A stretch of 13,828 nucleotides of DNA from Gammaproteobacteria bacterium. GTDB taxonomy: Bacteria; Pseudomonadota; Gammaproteobacteria; GCA-001735895. How positions within the stretch are numbered: the first letter of the stretch is position 1; every line of letters begins with the position of its first letter. The notes beneath the pieces were generated by a model. The model was not told the DNA's origin. It was given only the letters and a program-made list of their open reading frames with translations, and ran no database searches. Below are positions 1 to 6,974 of this stretch, one piece after another. The DNA lies in contig JAPUFZ010000273.1 of NCBI GenBank assembly GCA_027293245.1, positions 1 to 13,828 of the forward strand, written 5' to 3'. The position numbers and the translations under genes were made by a program.

Positions 1-677
1 CCGAACACCAGATGCCCGGTTTCTGCCGCAGACAAAGCTAGACGAATGGTTTCAAGGTCGCGCATCTCGCCGACCAGTATCGTGTATGGGTCTTCACGCA
101 AGGCTGAACGCAATGCCTCGTTAAAACCCAGCGTATCGCGATGCACCTCGCGTTGATTAACCAGGCACCTCTTACTTTCGTGAACGAACTCGATCGGATC
201 TTCTACGGTTAGAATATGCCCATACTCATTGTCATTTTTGTAATCGACCATCGCTGCCAGGGTCGTGGACTTACCGGACCCGGTGGGTCCTGTGACCAGA
301 ACAATTCCGCGAGGATATTCAGAAATTTCCTCAAATATTTTTGGTGCACCCAGGTCATCAAGGCTCAAAATCTTGGAAGGGATTGTTCTAAATACCCCAC
401 CGGCACCACGATTGTGATTGAATGCATTTACCCGAAATCGAGCCAGCCCGGGAATTTCAAAGGAGAAGTCTGTTTCCCAAAATTCCTCGTACTCTTTTCG
501 CTGTCTATCACTCATGATGTCGTAAATCATGTCGTGTACCTGCTTGTGATCCATTTCCGGTACATTGATTCTGCGAATATCACCATCTACCCGGATCATC
601 GGTGGCAAACCAGCTGACAGGTGTAAATCGGAGGCACCCTGCTTGACACCAAAGGCTAACAATTGAGCTATATCCAT
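1..677 (-). CDS. pilT: Type IV pilus retraction ATPase PilT (3' end cut off by window edge)
   Basis: PilT is the cytoplasmic hexameric ATPase that depolymerises type IV pili and drives twitching motility. The visible 225 codons are about two thirds of the usual ~345 residues. The N-terminus reads MDIAQLLAFGVKQGASDLHL, a near-standard PilT start. Walker A GPTGSGKST lies at about residues 130-138, the Asp box (LTVEDPIEF) at about 157-164, and Walker B (ILVGEMRD) at about 200-207, followed by the ETGHLVFG segment where the window ends. The start is ATG at 677 with an AAGGA ribosome site at 684-688. It is divergent from yggS, as in Pseudomonas, where pilU commonly follows; that part is outside the window. 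One oddity: the usual EDPD before Walker B reads EDPY here. The identification is secure. PilU is a less likely alternative, because PilU differs in this N-terminal segment. Confidence 0.96.
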   Translation of the reverse strand, partial: MDIAQLLAFGVKQGASDLHLSAGLPPMIRVDGDIRRINVPEMDHKQVHDMIYDIMSDRQRKEYEEFWETDFSFEIPGLARFRVNAFNHNRGAGGVFRTIPSKILSLDDLGAPKIFEEISEYPRGIVLVTGPTGSGKSTTLAAMVDYKNDNEYGHILTVEDPIEFVHESKRCLVNQREVHRDTLGFNEALRSALREDPYTILVGEMRDLETIRLALSAAETGHLVF

Positions 678-690
678 GAATTATCCTTGA

Positions 691-707
691 GATATTAAAT
701 AAATATC
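691..707. repeat. 17-bp perfect inverted repeat upstream of pilT
   Basis: GATATT (691-696) and AATATC (702-707) are exact reverse complements around AAATA. The site lies just upstream of the pilT ribosome site, where an operator or the -10 region could sit. It is AT-rich, so chance is a real possibility, and no known regulator site is recognised. Confidence 0.35.
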
Positions 708-712
708 GAACA

Positions 713-733
713 TCGCCAAGCAAAAACTGGCGA
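713..733. repeat. Inverted repeat TCGCCA-N9-TGGCGA in the pilT/yggS intergenic region
   Basis: TCGCCA (713-718) pairs exactly with TGGCGA (728-733) across nine bases. Read leftward it would lie in or near the pilT 5' leader, so it could be a protein-binding dyad or a small hairpin. No run of T follows closely in either direction that would make it a convincing terminator. Confidence 0.3.
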
Positions 734-754
734 ATGCGACGAGCGTTTTTATTG

Positions 755-784
755 TTACGGCCCGTTGCCAAAAAAGCTTATAAT
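755..784 (+). promoter_or_regulatory. Possible sigma70-type promoter for the yggS-proC-yggT cluster
   Basis: A perfect TATAAT (779-784) is preceded at 18 bases by TTACGG (755-760), a weak -35 match. Transcription would start about 65 bases before the yggS ATG. The -10 is good and the -35 is poor, so the call rests mostly on position in the divergent intergenic region. Confidence 0.35.
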
Positions 785-855
785 TGGATCGCCTATCGCG
801 TCACCCCTAACCAGTTAATCAGCAATGCGTCTGTGAATAACGTTAATCCAATAGA

Positions 856-1557
856 ATGACTATAGCAAAACATATGCAGAACATCGAAAAAAATCTAGTA
901 TTGATCCATCAACAAATCGAGCAGGCAGCCATTGACCACAATCGCTGTGCTAACGATATCGTTATGTTAGCCGTGAGTAAGAAAAAACCTGCTGAAGACA
1001 TTCGCATGGCTTATAAATTCGGGCAAAAGGATTTTGGTGAAAATTATCTCCAGGAAGCCCAGTCGAAAATGCCTGAGCTAGCTGGTCTTGATATCGTCTG
1101 GCACTTCATTGGTCCTGTACAGTCTAATAAAACCAGGGCCCTGGCGAGTTCTTTCCACTGGGTGCACTGTGTCGATCGTCTCAAAATCGCACAACGTCTT
1201 AACCATCATCGCTCCAGGTCAATGCCTCCACTCAATATTTGTATACAGGTTAATGCTGACCTTGAGCCCAGCAAATCGGGCGTCGCACCATCCGAGATCA
1301 TTCCGTTAGCCGAGGCGATAGTTGATTTACCTTACCTACGACTACGAGGATTAATGACGATCCCTGCACAGGGGAGCGATTTCGAAACGCAGCGTAAGCC
1401 TTTTAGATTACTGGCCCTTGCGCTGGCGGACCTGCGTACGCGCGGTTTCGATTGTGATACGCTCTCAATGGTCATGAGTCATGAAATGCAGGCTGCAATT
1501 GCAGAAGGCTCGACTCTGGTTAGAATAGGCACAGCAATATTTGGGGAACGACTTTGA
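856..1557 (+). CDS. yggS: YggS/PROSC family pyridoxal phosphate homeostasis protein
   Basis: A single-domain PLP-binding TIM-barrel protein that buffers free PLP in the cytoplasm and has no known enzymatic reaction. The length of 233 residues matches the E. coli protein (234). The PLP lysine is K42 in VMLAVSKKKP. Other family marks are FGENYLQE (60-67), WHFIGPVQSNK (82-92), LRLRGLMTIP (161-170) and GSTLVRIGTAIFG at the C-terminus. One oddity: the normally conserved SMGMSxD phosphate-loop motif reads SMVMSHE (204-210), so Gly is replaced by Val and Asp by Glu. The start is ATG at 856; an alternative ATG at 874 is in frame, and neither has a clear ribosome site. Its TGA overlaps the proC start, and the yggS-proC-yggT order is widespread and implies one transcript. 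Confidence 0.95.
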   Translation: MTIAKHMQNIEKNLVLIHQQIEQAAIDHNRCANDIVMLAVSKKKPAEDIRMAYKFGQKDFGENYLQEAQSKMPELAGLDIVWHFIGPVQSNKTRALASSFHWVHCVDRLKIAQRLNHHRSRSMPPLNICIQVNADLEPSKSGVAPSEIIPLAEAIVDLPYLRLRGLMTIPAQGSDFETQRKPFRLLALALADLRTRGFDCDTLSMVMSHEMQAAIAEGSTLVRIGTAIFGERL

Positions 1558-2378
1558 ATCAACAACGGCTTTGTTTCATCGGCGGCGGCAATATGGCAAC
1601 CAGCCTGATAGGAGGTTTGCTTGCCAACGATTATGATGCATCAAACATCATCGTCTGCGATATCGACGAAACCAAACTGGCCGGTCTATCGTGCCAGTTT
1701 GGTATTGCCACAACAAACGATGGCGGCGCAGCGGTCGCCAGTGCCGATAGTGTCATCCTTGCCGTTAAACCACAGATTATGCAGCTAGCCTGTGAGCAAC
1801 TGGCTAATTCCGGAAGCATCCCCGAATGCCTTTTTATCAGCATTGCTGCTGGAATACGCGAATCGGCTATCGATCGCTGGCTTGGAGGTAATCGAGCAGT
1901 GGTTCGCTGCATGCCCAACACGCCGGCCCTGGTGCAACTCGGCGCCACCGGGTTATATGCCAATCCACGCGTCAGCGAAGTACAAAAGATGGCGGCGCAG
2001 AATATACTCGATGCTGTCGGCATCACGATCTGGGTAGAACAGGAATCGGCCCTCGATGCAGTGACAGCTATATCCGGTAGCGGTCCGGCTTATTTTTTTT
2101 ATTTTATCGAATTACTGCAACAGGCTGGAGAAGATTTAGGACTGAGCGAAGAAACCGCTCGATTACTGGCCAAAAGAACCGCATTAGGCGCTGCTTCAAT
2201 GGCACAGGAAGGAGATGTTGTCCAACTGCGTGCCCAGGTAACTTCCAGGGGTGGAACGACCGAACAGGCGATACTTTCATTTCAAAAAAATGGACTCGCC
2301 TCGCTGCTGAAGAAAGCAACCAAAGCTGCACATGATCGCTCAGAGGAGCTCGCGCGTGAGCTCGAAAATCCACTTTAA
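1554..2378 (+). CDS. proC: Pyrroline-5-carboxylate reductase (proline biosynthesis)
   Basis: ProC reduces 1-pyrroline-5-carboxylate to L-proline with NAD(P)H, the last step of proline synthesis, in the cytoplasm. The length of 274 residues is typical. The N-terminal Rossmann fold has GGGNMA at 10-15 and the family motif AVKPQ at 70-74; MPNTPA is at 120-125. The C-terminal dimerisation and active-site region has SGSGPAYFFYFIE (174-186) and VTSRGGTTEQAI (229-240). In the last motif the usual VTSPGGTT proline is Arg. The start is TTG at 1554, giving a 4-base TTGA overlap with the yggS stop. A GGGGAA ribosome site at 1543-1548 supports it, and translational coupling with yggS is likely. Confidence 0.97.
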   Translation: MNQQRLCFIGGGNMATSLIGGLLANDYDASNIIVCDIDETKLAGLSCQFGIATTNDGGAAVASADSVILAVKPQIMQLACEQLANSGSIPECLFISIAAGIRESAIDRWLGGNRAVVRCMPNTPALVQLGATGLYANPRVSEVQKMAAQNILDAVGITIWVEQESALDAVTAISGSGPAYFFYFIELLQQAGEDLGLSEETARLLAKRTALGAASMAQEGDVVQLRAQVTSRGGTTEQAILSFQKNGLASLLKKATKAAHDRSEELARELENPL

Positions 2379-2420
2379 AATCGAGCTTTAAATCAATCGG
2401 CACAGATATCGAGACTGAAT

Positions 2421-3029
2421 ATGGGATCAGGTTACTTAACTTCTCCACTAGTACTAATCATCAATACAGTATTTGATCTGTACGTTTTGCTGGTTTTACT
2501 GAGATTTATGCTGCAAATGCTGCGCGCCGATTTTTACAACCCGGTTTCCCAGTTTATCGTGCGCGTCACCTCTCGACCGCTCGGAGTTATGCGCCGCGTG
2601 ATCCCCAGCGTATCGGGGCAGGATACTGCCGCGATCGTATTGTGCCTGGTTATAATTTACGCCAAGTTCATGCTGTTGCGCCTGCTTGATACTGCCGCGA
2701 TACATATTGGCAGCACGCTCGCACCGATCAGCAGTATCGGCTATCTGGGACTACTGGTTTATGGTATCGCCGATCTTGTTTCACTGTTTCTCACTGTGTT
2801 CCTGATTGCTATTATAATTCAGGTGGTCCTGAGCTGGATTAGTCCTGGTCACCACAATCCGGTGGTCGGCCTGGTCAACAGTCTTGCCGCGCCGGTACTG
2901 CGCCCGGTAAGAAAATTTGTCGGGCCGATTGGAGGAATCGATCTGTCACCCCTGATTGCCATATTGGGAATCATAGTGACCAAGATGCTGATAATCCCGC
3001 CAATTATTTTTGCAGGGTCTCTGCTTTAA
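2421..3029 (+). CDS. yggT: YggT family integral membrane protein
   Basis: An inner-membrane protein of the YggT family (202 residues) built from two copies of the YGGT unit. The first copy covers about residues 15-80 and includes LLRFMLQMLRADFYNPVSQF. The second covers about 110-200 and includes VVLSWISPGHHNPVVGLVNS followed by APVLRPVRKF. Each copy has hydrophobic segments flanking a short loop with the NPV motif; about four membrane segments are visible (roughly 8-30, 62-83, 103-138, 172-200). The molecular role is poorly known; relatives have been linked to osmotic tolerance and to chloroplast or cell-division factors. It follows proC by 42 bases, the standard neighbour. Only a weak GAG precedes the ATG. 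Its TAA overlaps the stop of the convergent TerB-like gene. Confidence 0.93.
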   Translation: MGSGYLTSPLVLIINTVFDLYVLLVLLRFMLQMLRADFYNPVSQFIVRVTSRPLGVMRRVIPSVSGQDTAAIVLCLVIIYAKFMLLRLLDTAAIHIGSTLAPISSIGYLGLLVYGIADLVSLFLTVFLIAIIIQVVLSWISPGHHNPVVGLVNSLAAPVLRPVRKFVGPIGGIDLSPLIAILGIIVTKMLIIPPIIFAGSLL

Positions 3030-3481
3030 ACATCAGCCGATTCCTCAGCCTTGTGCCGGGCCTGAATAAATGCAGCGTGGGGGACATACAGTAACTCAGC
3101 CACCTGCCGGATTAAATGTTCCTCATAGTGGTCCTTAACCCCATCAGCGTAGACAACCTGCCACATCATTTCGATTACACGGATTTTCATTTCCTGATCG
3201 AACTGCTCATTTAGCAGGCGTGTGATATGTTGCAAGGATACGAGCTCATTTGCCCGCTCACGCGCCTGTTGCATCAGTTGGTCGAGATCCCCGTCGCTCA
3301 ATCCAAATTGCTCTAGCAGCAGCTGGCGCATGCGCTCAATTTCAGATTCCTGCTCGTGGAAATCAGCTCGACAGGTTTCGATTAACAAGGTAGCTGTTGC
3401 CACCCGCAATGCGTGCTCCAGGTCAAACTCTGTGGATTGCGGCACACTGACCTGACATAATTTAATAAGTAGCGATTTCAT
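3026..3481 (-). CDS. TerB-like (COG4103-type) small helical protein
   Basis: A mostly helical protein of 151 residues resembling the TerB/DjlA-N-like family often annotated as uncharacterised tellurite-resistance TerB proteins. Two similar helical halves are visible: VATATLLIETCRADFHEQES (about 27-46) and MMWQVVYADGVKDHYEEHLI (about 105-124). Both halves carry the acidic clusters that in TerB relatives bind metal. Nothing here shows a link to tellurite. The start chosen is ATG at 3481, because the family usually begins near the MKSLL segment. An in-frame ATG at 3568 would give 180 residues, but it has no ribosome site and would turn most of the AT-rich upstream region into coding sequence. 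The gene is divergent from oxyR, so the two could share regulatory sequence. Its stop overlaps the yggT stop in TTAA (3026-3029). Confidence 0.78.
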   Translation of the reverse strand: MKSLLIKLCQVSVPQSTEFDLEHALRVATATLLIETCRADFHEQESEIERMRQLLLEQFGLSDGDLDQLMQQARERANELVSLQHITRLLNEQFDQEMKIRVIEMMWQVVYADGVKDHYEEHLIRQVAELLYVPHAAFIQARHKAEESADV

Positions 3482-3512
3482 CGAATATCCACGGGTTGAT
3501 AAAAAATCATAG

Positions 3513-3529
3513 TAAGGAATTATTCCATA
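3513..3529. promoter_or_regulatory. Candidate LysR-type operator between the TerB-like gene and oxyR
   Basis: A 17-bp near-palindrome (TAaGGAAT-T-ATTCCaTA) with a single mismatched pair lies about 85 bases upstream of the oxyR ATG, in the 133-base divergent region. The flanks repeat CATAG on both sides (3508-3512 and 3526-3530). Dyads of this kind are typical of LysR-family autoregulatory sites, but this one does not match the canonical four-unit ATAG/CTAT OxyR consensus spacing. The remainder of 3482-3614 is AT-rich with no convincing promoter pair. Confidence 0.35.
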
Positions 3530-3614
3530 GTTTTTTTTGATTGCTAAAATATTTTCAATTGCTTTCATTTAATAAATTATGCAAAATCAATCTCTCCAGT
3601 GAGCTTCTGATATC

Positions 3615-4535
3615 ATGACATTAACCGAACTCAGATATATCGTCGCGGTTTCACAAAAAAATCATTTTGGCAGGGCTGCTCAAGCCTGCTTCGTCAGCCA
3701 ACCTACGCTCAGCATTGCTATCAAGAAACTCGAAGACGAACTCGGTGTTCGTTTATTCGAGCGCAGTTCAAAAAATGAAATTCGAATTACCCATATCGGT
3801 CAACAGGTGATCGACCAGGCCTATATCGTACTACAACAATCGCAAATACTCAGCGAAATTGCTCAACAGGGCAAAGACCCGCTTTCAGGCCAGTTCAGGC
3901 TCGGGGTTATTTATACCATTGGTCCCTATCTGCTGCCTAATCTAGTACCCAGGCTGACAAAAAATGCACCTGATTTGAAACTTATTATCGAAGAAAATTT
4001 TACCGCCAACCTGTTCCAATCATTAAAACAGGGTGCGCTCGATGCGATTATCATTTCCTATCCCTTCGAGGAACCAGGTATTGAAACAGCCCCTCTTTAC
4101 CAGGAACCCTTTATTGTTGCCCTGCCAAAAAATCACCAATGGAAGAATCGGGCGGCAATTCCAACCGAAGACCTGGCCTCACAGGATTTGATGCTGCTAG
4201 GTTCGGGCCACTGCTTCAGGGACCAGGTAGTCGAGGCCTGCCCAAACTGCATGTCGGGCAGTAGCGAGCTGACCCGCACTTTCGAAGGGAGTTCGCTGGA
4301 GACAATCCGCCACATGGTAGCAGCCGGAACCGGGATTACAGTCCTGCCCCGTACCAGCATTGTCGATAACCAGCAAAGCGAGTCGATGATCGATATTAAA
4401 CCTTTTAAGCCTCCCTCGCCAAGCCGCATCGTAGCCATTGCCTGGCGTAAACATTACCCTCGAATAGAAGCCATTGCTACGATTCGGGAGACGATCCAGA
4501 CCTGTGCATTGGATGGGGTCGAAATTATCCATTAG
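3615..4535 (+). CDS. oxyR: Hydrogen-peroxide-sensing LysR-family regulator OxyR
   Basis: OxyR is a tetrameric DNA-binding protein that is activated when peroxide oxidises a reactive cysteine to a disulfide. The length of 306 residues equals that of the family. The N-terminal LysR helix-turn-helix covers about 1-60, with the recognition region in RAAQACFVSQPTLSIAIKKL (20-39). In the effector domain, GHCFRDQVVEAC (198-209) places C200 and C209 nine residues apart, exactly the C199/C208 spacing of E. coli OxyR, with the His and Arg of the peroxide pocket next to C200. SSLETIRHMVAAGTGITVLP (226-245) is also standard. A third cysteine at C212 makes a CPNC with C209. The gene is divergent from the TerB-like gene and 27 bases ahead of a small ORF and glutaredoxin, a plausible target. 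Confidence 0.93.
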   Translation: MTLTELRYIVAVSQKNHFGRAAQACFVSQPTLSIAIKKLEDELGVRLFERSSKNEIRITHIGQQVIDQAYIVLQQSQILSEIAQQGKDPLSGQFRLGVIYTIGPYLLPNLVPRLTKNAPDLKLIIEENFTANLFQSLKQGALDAIIISYPFEEPGIETAPLYQEPFIVALPKNHQWKNRAAIPTEDLASQDLMLLGSGHCFRDQVVEACPNCMSGSSELTRTFEGSSLETIRHMVAAGTGITVLPRTSIVDNQQSESMIDIKPFKPPSPSRIVAIAWRKHYPRIEAIATIRETIQTCALDGVEIIH

Positions 4536-4562
4536 TTTTATCCAGAAGTAAGGAAACTATTA

Positions 4563-4652
4563 GTGTCGGAAGCAGACCAGGAACTTATTCGTGCGAACGC
4601 AAGTCTGGTACAGCGCCTGACTTCTGTTGTAAAATTGGAAGCTCCTTTATGA
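4563..4652 (+). CDS. Possible 29-residue leader or small protein coupled to glutaredoxin
   Basis: A GTG at 4563 opens 29 codons (MSEADQELIRANASLVQRL, then ten more residues) ending in TGA at 4650-4652. That TGA overlaps the glutaredoxin ATG as ATGA. A strong TAAGGA ribosome site at 4549-4554 stands eight bases before the GTG. The peptide would be a soluble amphipathic helix with no cysteine, signal peptide or membrane segment. It resembles no family I recognise. It could be a real small protein, a coupling leader for the glutaredoxin, or chance. The good ribosome site together with the ATGA junction favours translation. Confidence 0.42.
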   Translation: MSEADQELIRANASLVQRLTSVVKLEAPL

Positions 4653-4927
4653 TAAACCAGGAATCCATGTCCAGAGTTACCCTATACAGTACCGGCAACT
4701 GCCCACTATGCGCAAATTCTAAAAGCATACTGAACAAGTGGAACATCGAATTTTCCGAAACTCGTATCGATACCGATAACTCTGTGCTAAAGCAGTTTGA
4801 TGAAGTAGCCCAGGGCGCCCGTACAGTGCCCCAAATATTGATTGATGGTAAACTGATAGGTGGGTTTTCAGAGTTGACCGAGTTACATATGGACGGCGAA
4901 CTCGACCATCTCATGACCACAGAGTAG
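4649..4927 (+). CDS. Glutaredoxin-like thiol-disulfide protein (CPLC active site)
   Basis: A 92-residue thioredoxin-fold protein of the glutaredoxin type, expected to reduce disulfides or deglutathionylate proteins in the cytoplasm. The first strand leads into CPLC (C18-C21), a variant of the usual CPYC dithiol site. TVPQI (59-63) carries the cis-proline, and GG at 71-72 begins the glutathione-binding loop. The start is ATG at 4649, with GGAAG at 4637-4641. An in-frame ATG at 4667 (MSRVTLYS) would also leave a complete fold. It follows oxyR by 113 bases with no visible terminator, and glutaredoxin genes are classic OxyR targets, so joint expression under peroxide stress is likely but inferred. 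It is not clearly GrxA, GrxC or GrxD, so no symbol is given. Confidence 0.87.
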   Translation: MINQESMSRVTLYSTGNCPLCANSKSILNKWNIEFSETRIDTDNSVLKQFDEVAQGARTVPQILIDGKLIGGFSELTELHMDGELDHLMTTE

Positions 4928-4937
4928 TAAAACTCGC

Positions 4938-5270
4938 ATGCCAAAGTCAAAAAAACCTACCTTTCGTATCCAGTTTCACAATAACAACCGTATTTATGAG
5001 CTATACGCACATCAGGTCAGCCAATCCGATATGATTGGCTTTGTCGAAGTCGGTCAAATTATATTTGGTGAGCATTCGAAAATTTTGATCGATCCGGCTG
5101 AAGAGAAACTCAAGCACGAATTTGGCAATGTAAAGCAAACTTATATTCCGCATCACTCGATTATTCGTATCGACGAAGTCGAAAATAGTGACAAAAATCG
5201 AATCCTTGATTCTGAGGGCGTCACCATCACCAGTTTTCCTGGATCGACCATCATGCCAAAAAAGAGCTAA
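4938..5270 (+). CDS. DUF1820 family protein
   Basis: A 110-residue soluble protein matching the proteobacterial DUF1820 family, whose function is unknown. The recognisable core is YELYAHQVSQSDMIGFVEV (20-38), then IDPAEEKLKHEF (51-62) and YIPHHSIIRIDEVE (69-82). The whole protein appears to be one small beta-rich domain with basic tails and no signal peptide or membrane segment. It starts ten bases after the glutaredoxin stop with only a weak ribosome site, so it probably depends on translation of the upstream gene. No catalytic residues can be pointed to. Confidence 0.88.
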   Translation: MPKSKKPTFRIQFHNNNRIYELYAHQVSQSDMIGFVEVGQIIFGEHSKILIDPAEEKLKHEFGNVKQTYIPHHSIIRIDEVENSDKNRILDSEGVTITSFPGSTIMPKKS

Positions 5271-5317
5271 GGCTTTTCACTAACCACTTGAAGGAATGCC
5301 AGGGAGCCTCTAAATCG

Positions 5318-6169
5318 ATGCAGATATCTGTCGTCATCCCCAGCTTTAATCGAATTCAGACATTGGTTCGTGCAATCGAGTCCGTGCTTAACCAACACAG
5401 TGTGGTCGATGAAATAATTATCGTTGATGATGGCTCAGAGGACGACACTGTTGCCCTGGTTTCACAGGACTATCCCAACATCAAATTGATCCGGCAAACC
5501 AACCAGGGTGTCAGCGCAGCCAGAAATACAGGTATCCGCCAGGCCAGGTTCGAATGGATAGCACTACTCGATTCAGATGACAGCTGGCTGCCGGAAAAAA
5601 TCTCCGTGATTCGACAGGCCCAACAGCAATATCCTGAATACCGGCTGTTTCACTCTGACGAAATCTGGATCAGAAATGGCGTGCGAGTCAATCCGATGAA
5701 AAAGCATGGCAAGAACGGCGGCTGGATTTTTGAAAGTTGTTTGCCACTGTGTGTCATCTCACCATCGGCAGTGGTGCTCCAGCGATCTCTGCTTCACACC
5801 ACCGGCTACTTCGATGAGTCCCTGCCGGCCTGCGAAGACTACGATTTATGGTTAAGAATATGTCATGCGTTTCCGGTTCACTATATCGAGCATGCGTTAA
5901 TCATCAAATACGGTGGACATGCGGATCAACTATCCCGCCGCTACTGGGGTATGGATCGATTTCGGATTCGCTCGCTTTATGCGTTACTGCAACAGCAAAA
6001 CCTGCGACAAAATTACCAGTCTGCAGTGCTTTCAACCCTGATTACAAAACTCGAGGTCCTGTTAAAAGGCGCAGAGAAACACGACAACCAGGAAGTCATT
6101 GCTGAATTCTCGCCAATGCTCGAACAGCTCCAGCCACCGGTTCGAATATCGGAATGCGCGGCATGTTAG
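5318..6169 (+). CDS. Family 2 glycosyltransferase
   Basis: A GT-A fold glycosyltransferase (283 residues) that transfers a sugar from a nucleotide sugar, probably on the cytoplasmic face of the membrane. Motifs in order: VVIPSFNR (5-12), IIVDDGSEDDT (34-44) for nucleotide binding, NQGVSAARNTGI (62-73), the metal-binding DSDD (85-88) and EDYDLW (173-178) carrying the likely catalytic base. There is no membrane segment, and the last ~80 residues look helical. Sugar donor and acceptor cannot be read from sequence; family 2 members make polysaccharides, O-antigen and glycolipids. The start is ATG at 5318, giving the standard MQISVVIP opening behind GGGAG. A TTG at 5288 is in frame but would add ten unlikely residues. 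It overlaps the next gene by 16 bases. Confidence 0.9.
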   Translation: MQISVVIPSFNRIQTLVRAIESVLNQHSVVDEIIIVDDGSEDDTVALVSQDYPNIKLIRQTNQGVSAARNTGIRQARFEWIALLDSDDSWLPEKISVIRQAQQQYPEYRLFHSDEIWIRNGVRVNPMKKHGKNGGWIFESCLPLCVISPSAVVLQRSLLHTTGYFDESLPACEDYDLWLRICHAFPVHYIEHALIIKYGGHADQLSRRYWGMDRFRIRSLYALLQQQNLRQNYQSAVLSTLITKLEVLLKGAEKHDNQEVIAEFSPMLEQLQPPVRISECAAC

Positions 6170-6972
6170 TCTGGGTCGCCGCCCTGCACTGCGAGGCAAA
6201 ACCGATTATCGACTTTTACCATTTGAAGAAGTCGCAATCACACCATGCCTTCGATCTTTACCAGCAGGGAAATATAGAATGCGTGGTCAGTGGTATCGGT
6301 AAAACCGCCTGCGCGGCGGCTACCGCCTGGGTCGCAGCACTCAACCACGACAGCCGCTCCATTGCCTGGATCAATATTGGTACAGCGGGATCGGCACAGC
6401 ACGAAATCGGCACTGCATTACTGGTTAACAAAATATCCGAAGATGGATCTGTCCGGCATTTCTACCCGGTGCCATCGATCAATTCGGAGTTCGAAACCGC
6501 TCACTGCCGCACACGAAACCAGCCCAGTACCGACTATCATCCACAGTATCTTTACGACATGGAAGCCAGTGCATTTTTTGATACCGCCACCCGATTCAGT
6601 AGTGCCGAACTGGTTCAGTGTGTGAAGATTATCAGTGACGACCCCTCGCATCAGACTGGCAGAAACAAGGCCCGAATTAGCGAGTTGATCAATCAACACA
6701 TCCGGCAACTGGCCCATTTAGCGCTAGATCTGCAAGCTCTGAGCGAAAGCATTGCCAGGCTGGAAATCCAGGCATCGGACTGGCAGAAATTTCTTGCTTA
6801 CGCACGCTTTAGTCAAACTCAAAAAGCACAATTAAAAAAATCGCTGCGCTTCCTGATGAGCCAGGGCTGCCAGGCCGACATGATTGCGGCCGAAGTTTCT
6901 GAGTTAGGTTCGTCCAGGCGCATTATCGCCCATCTCGAAAATCTTTGCGCTCAACGCAGCCAGGACCTGTAA
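6154..6972 (+). CDS. Nucleosidase/phosphorylase-superfamily protein with C-terminal helical extension
   Basis: Resembles the MTA/SAH nucleosidase and purine nucleoside phosphorylase superfamily, which cleave the N-glycosidic bond of nucleosides. Visible marks are VAALHCEAKP (8-17) with a candidate catalytic Glu, VVSGIGKTACAAATA (44-58), NIGTAGS (74-80), YDMEASAFF (134-142) for ribose binding, and IISDDP (159-164) with the Asp matching the general acid. The stretch between strands (about 95-130) is shorter than in typical nucleosidases. About 75 residues after position 195 form a basic helical extension not expected in MtnN (about 230 residues). The true substrate is therefore open: 5'-deoxyadenosine, MTA, SAH or something else. 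The ATG at 6154 overlaps the glycosyltransferase by 16 bases; ATG 6163 is equally possible. The radical SAM gene starts two bases after its stop. Confidence 0.72.
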   Translation: MRGMLVWVAALHCEAKPIIDFYHLKKSQSHHAFDLYQQGNIECVVSGIGKTACAAATAWVAALNHDSRSIAWINIGTAGSAQHEIGTALLVNKISEDGSVRHFYPVPSINSEFETAHCRTRNQPSTDYHPQYLYDMEASAFFDTATRFSSAELVQCVKIISDDPSHQTGRNKARISELINQHIRQLAHLALDLQALSESIARLEIQASDWQKFLAYARFSQTQKAQLKKSLRFLMSQGCQADMIAAEVSELGSSRRIIAHLENLCAQRSQDL

Positions 6973-6974
6973 CA

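Noticed and set aside
216..617. Rightward open frame of 133 codons
   Set aside because: It lies antisense to pilT, whose conserved motifs fix the true frame; no family match.
2340..2395. Inverted repeats (GAGCTC units and AGCTCGA/TCGAGCT) around the proC stop, as a terminator or attenuator
   Set aside because: The loop is 15 bases, no T run follows, and the repeat lies partly in coding sequence; yggT follows directly and is normally cotranscribed.
3482..3568. N-terminal extension of the TerB-like protein to ATG 3568
   Set aside because: No ribosome site, unusual AT-rich composition, and the family begins near the internal Met; kept only as an alternative start.
4133..4532. Two leftward open frames inside oxyR
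   Set aside because: Both are antisense shadows of the conserved OxyR effector domain.
5260..5282. Hairpin AAAAG...CTTTT after the DUF1820 gene
   Set aside because: The stem is only five base pairs and AT-rich with an eight-base loop; too weak to call a terminator.
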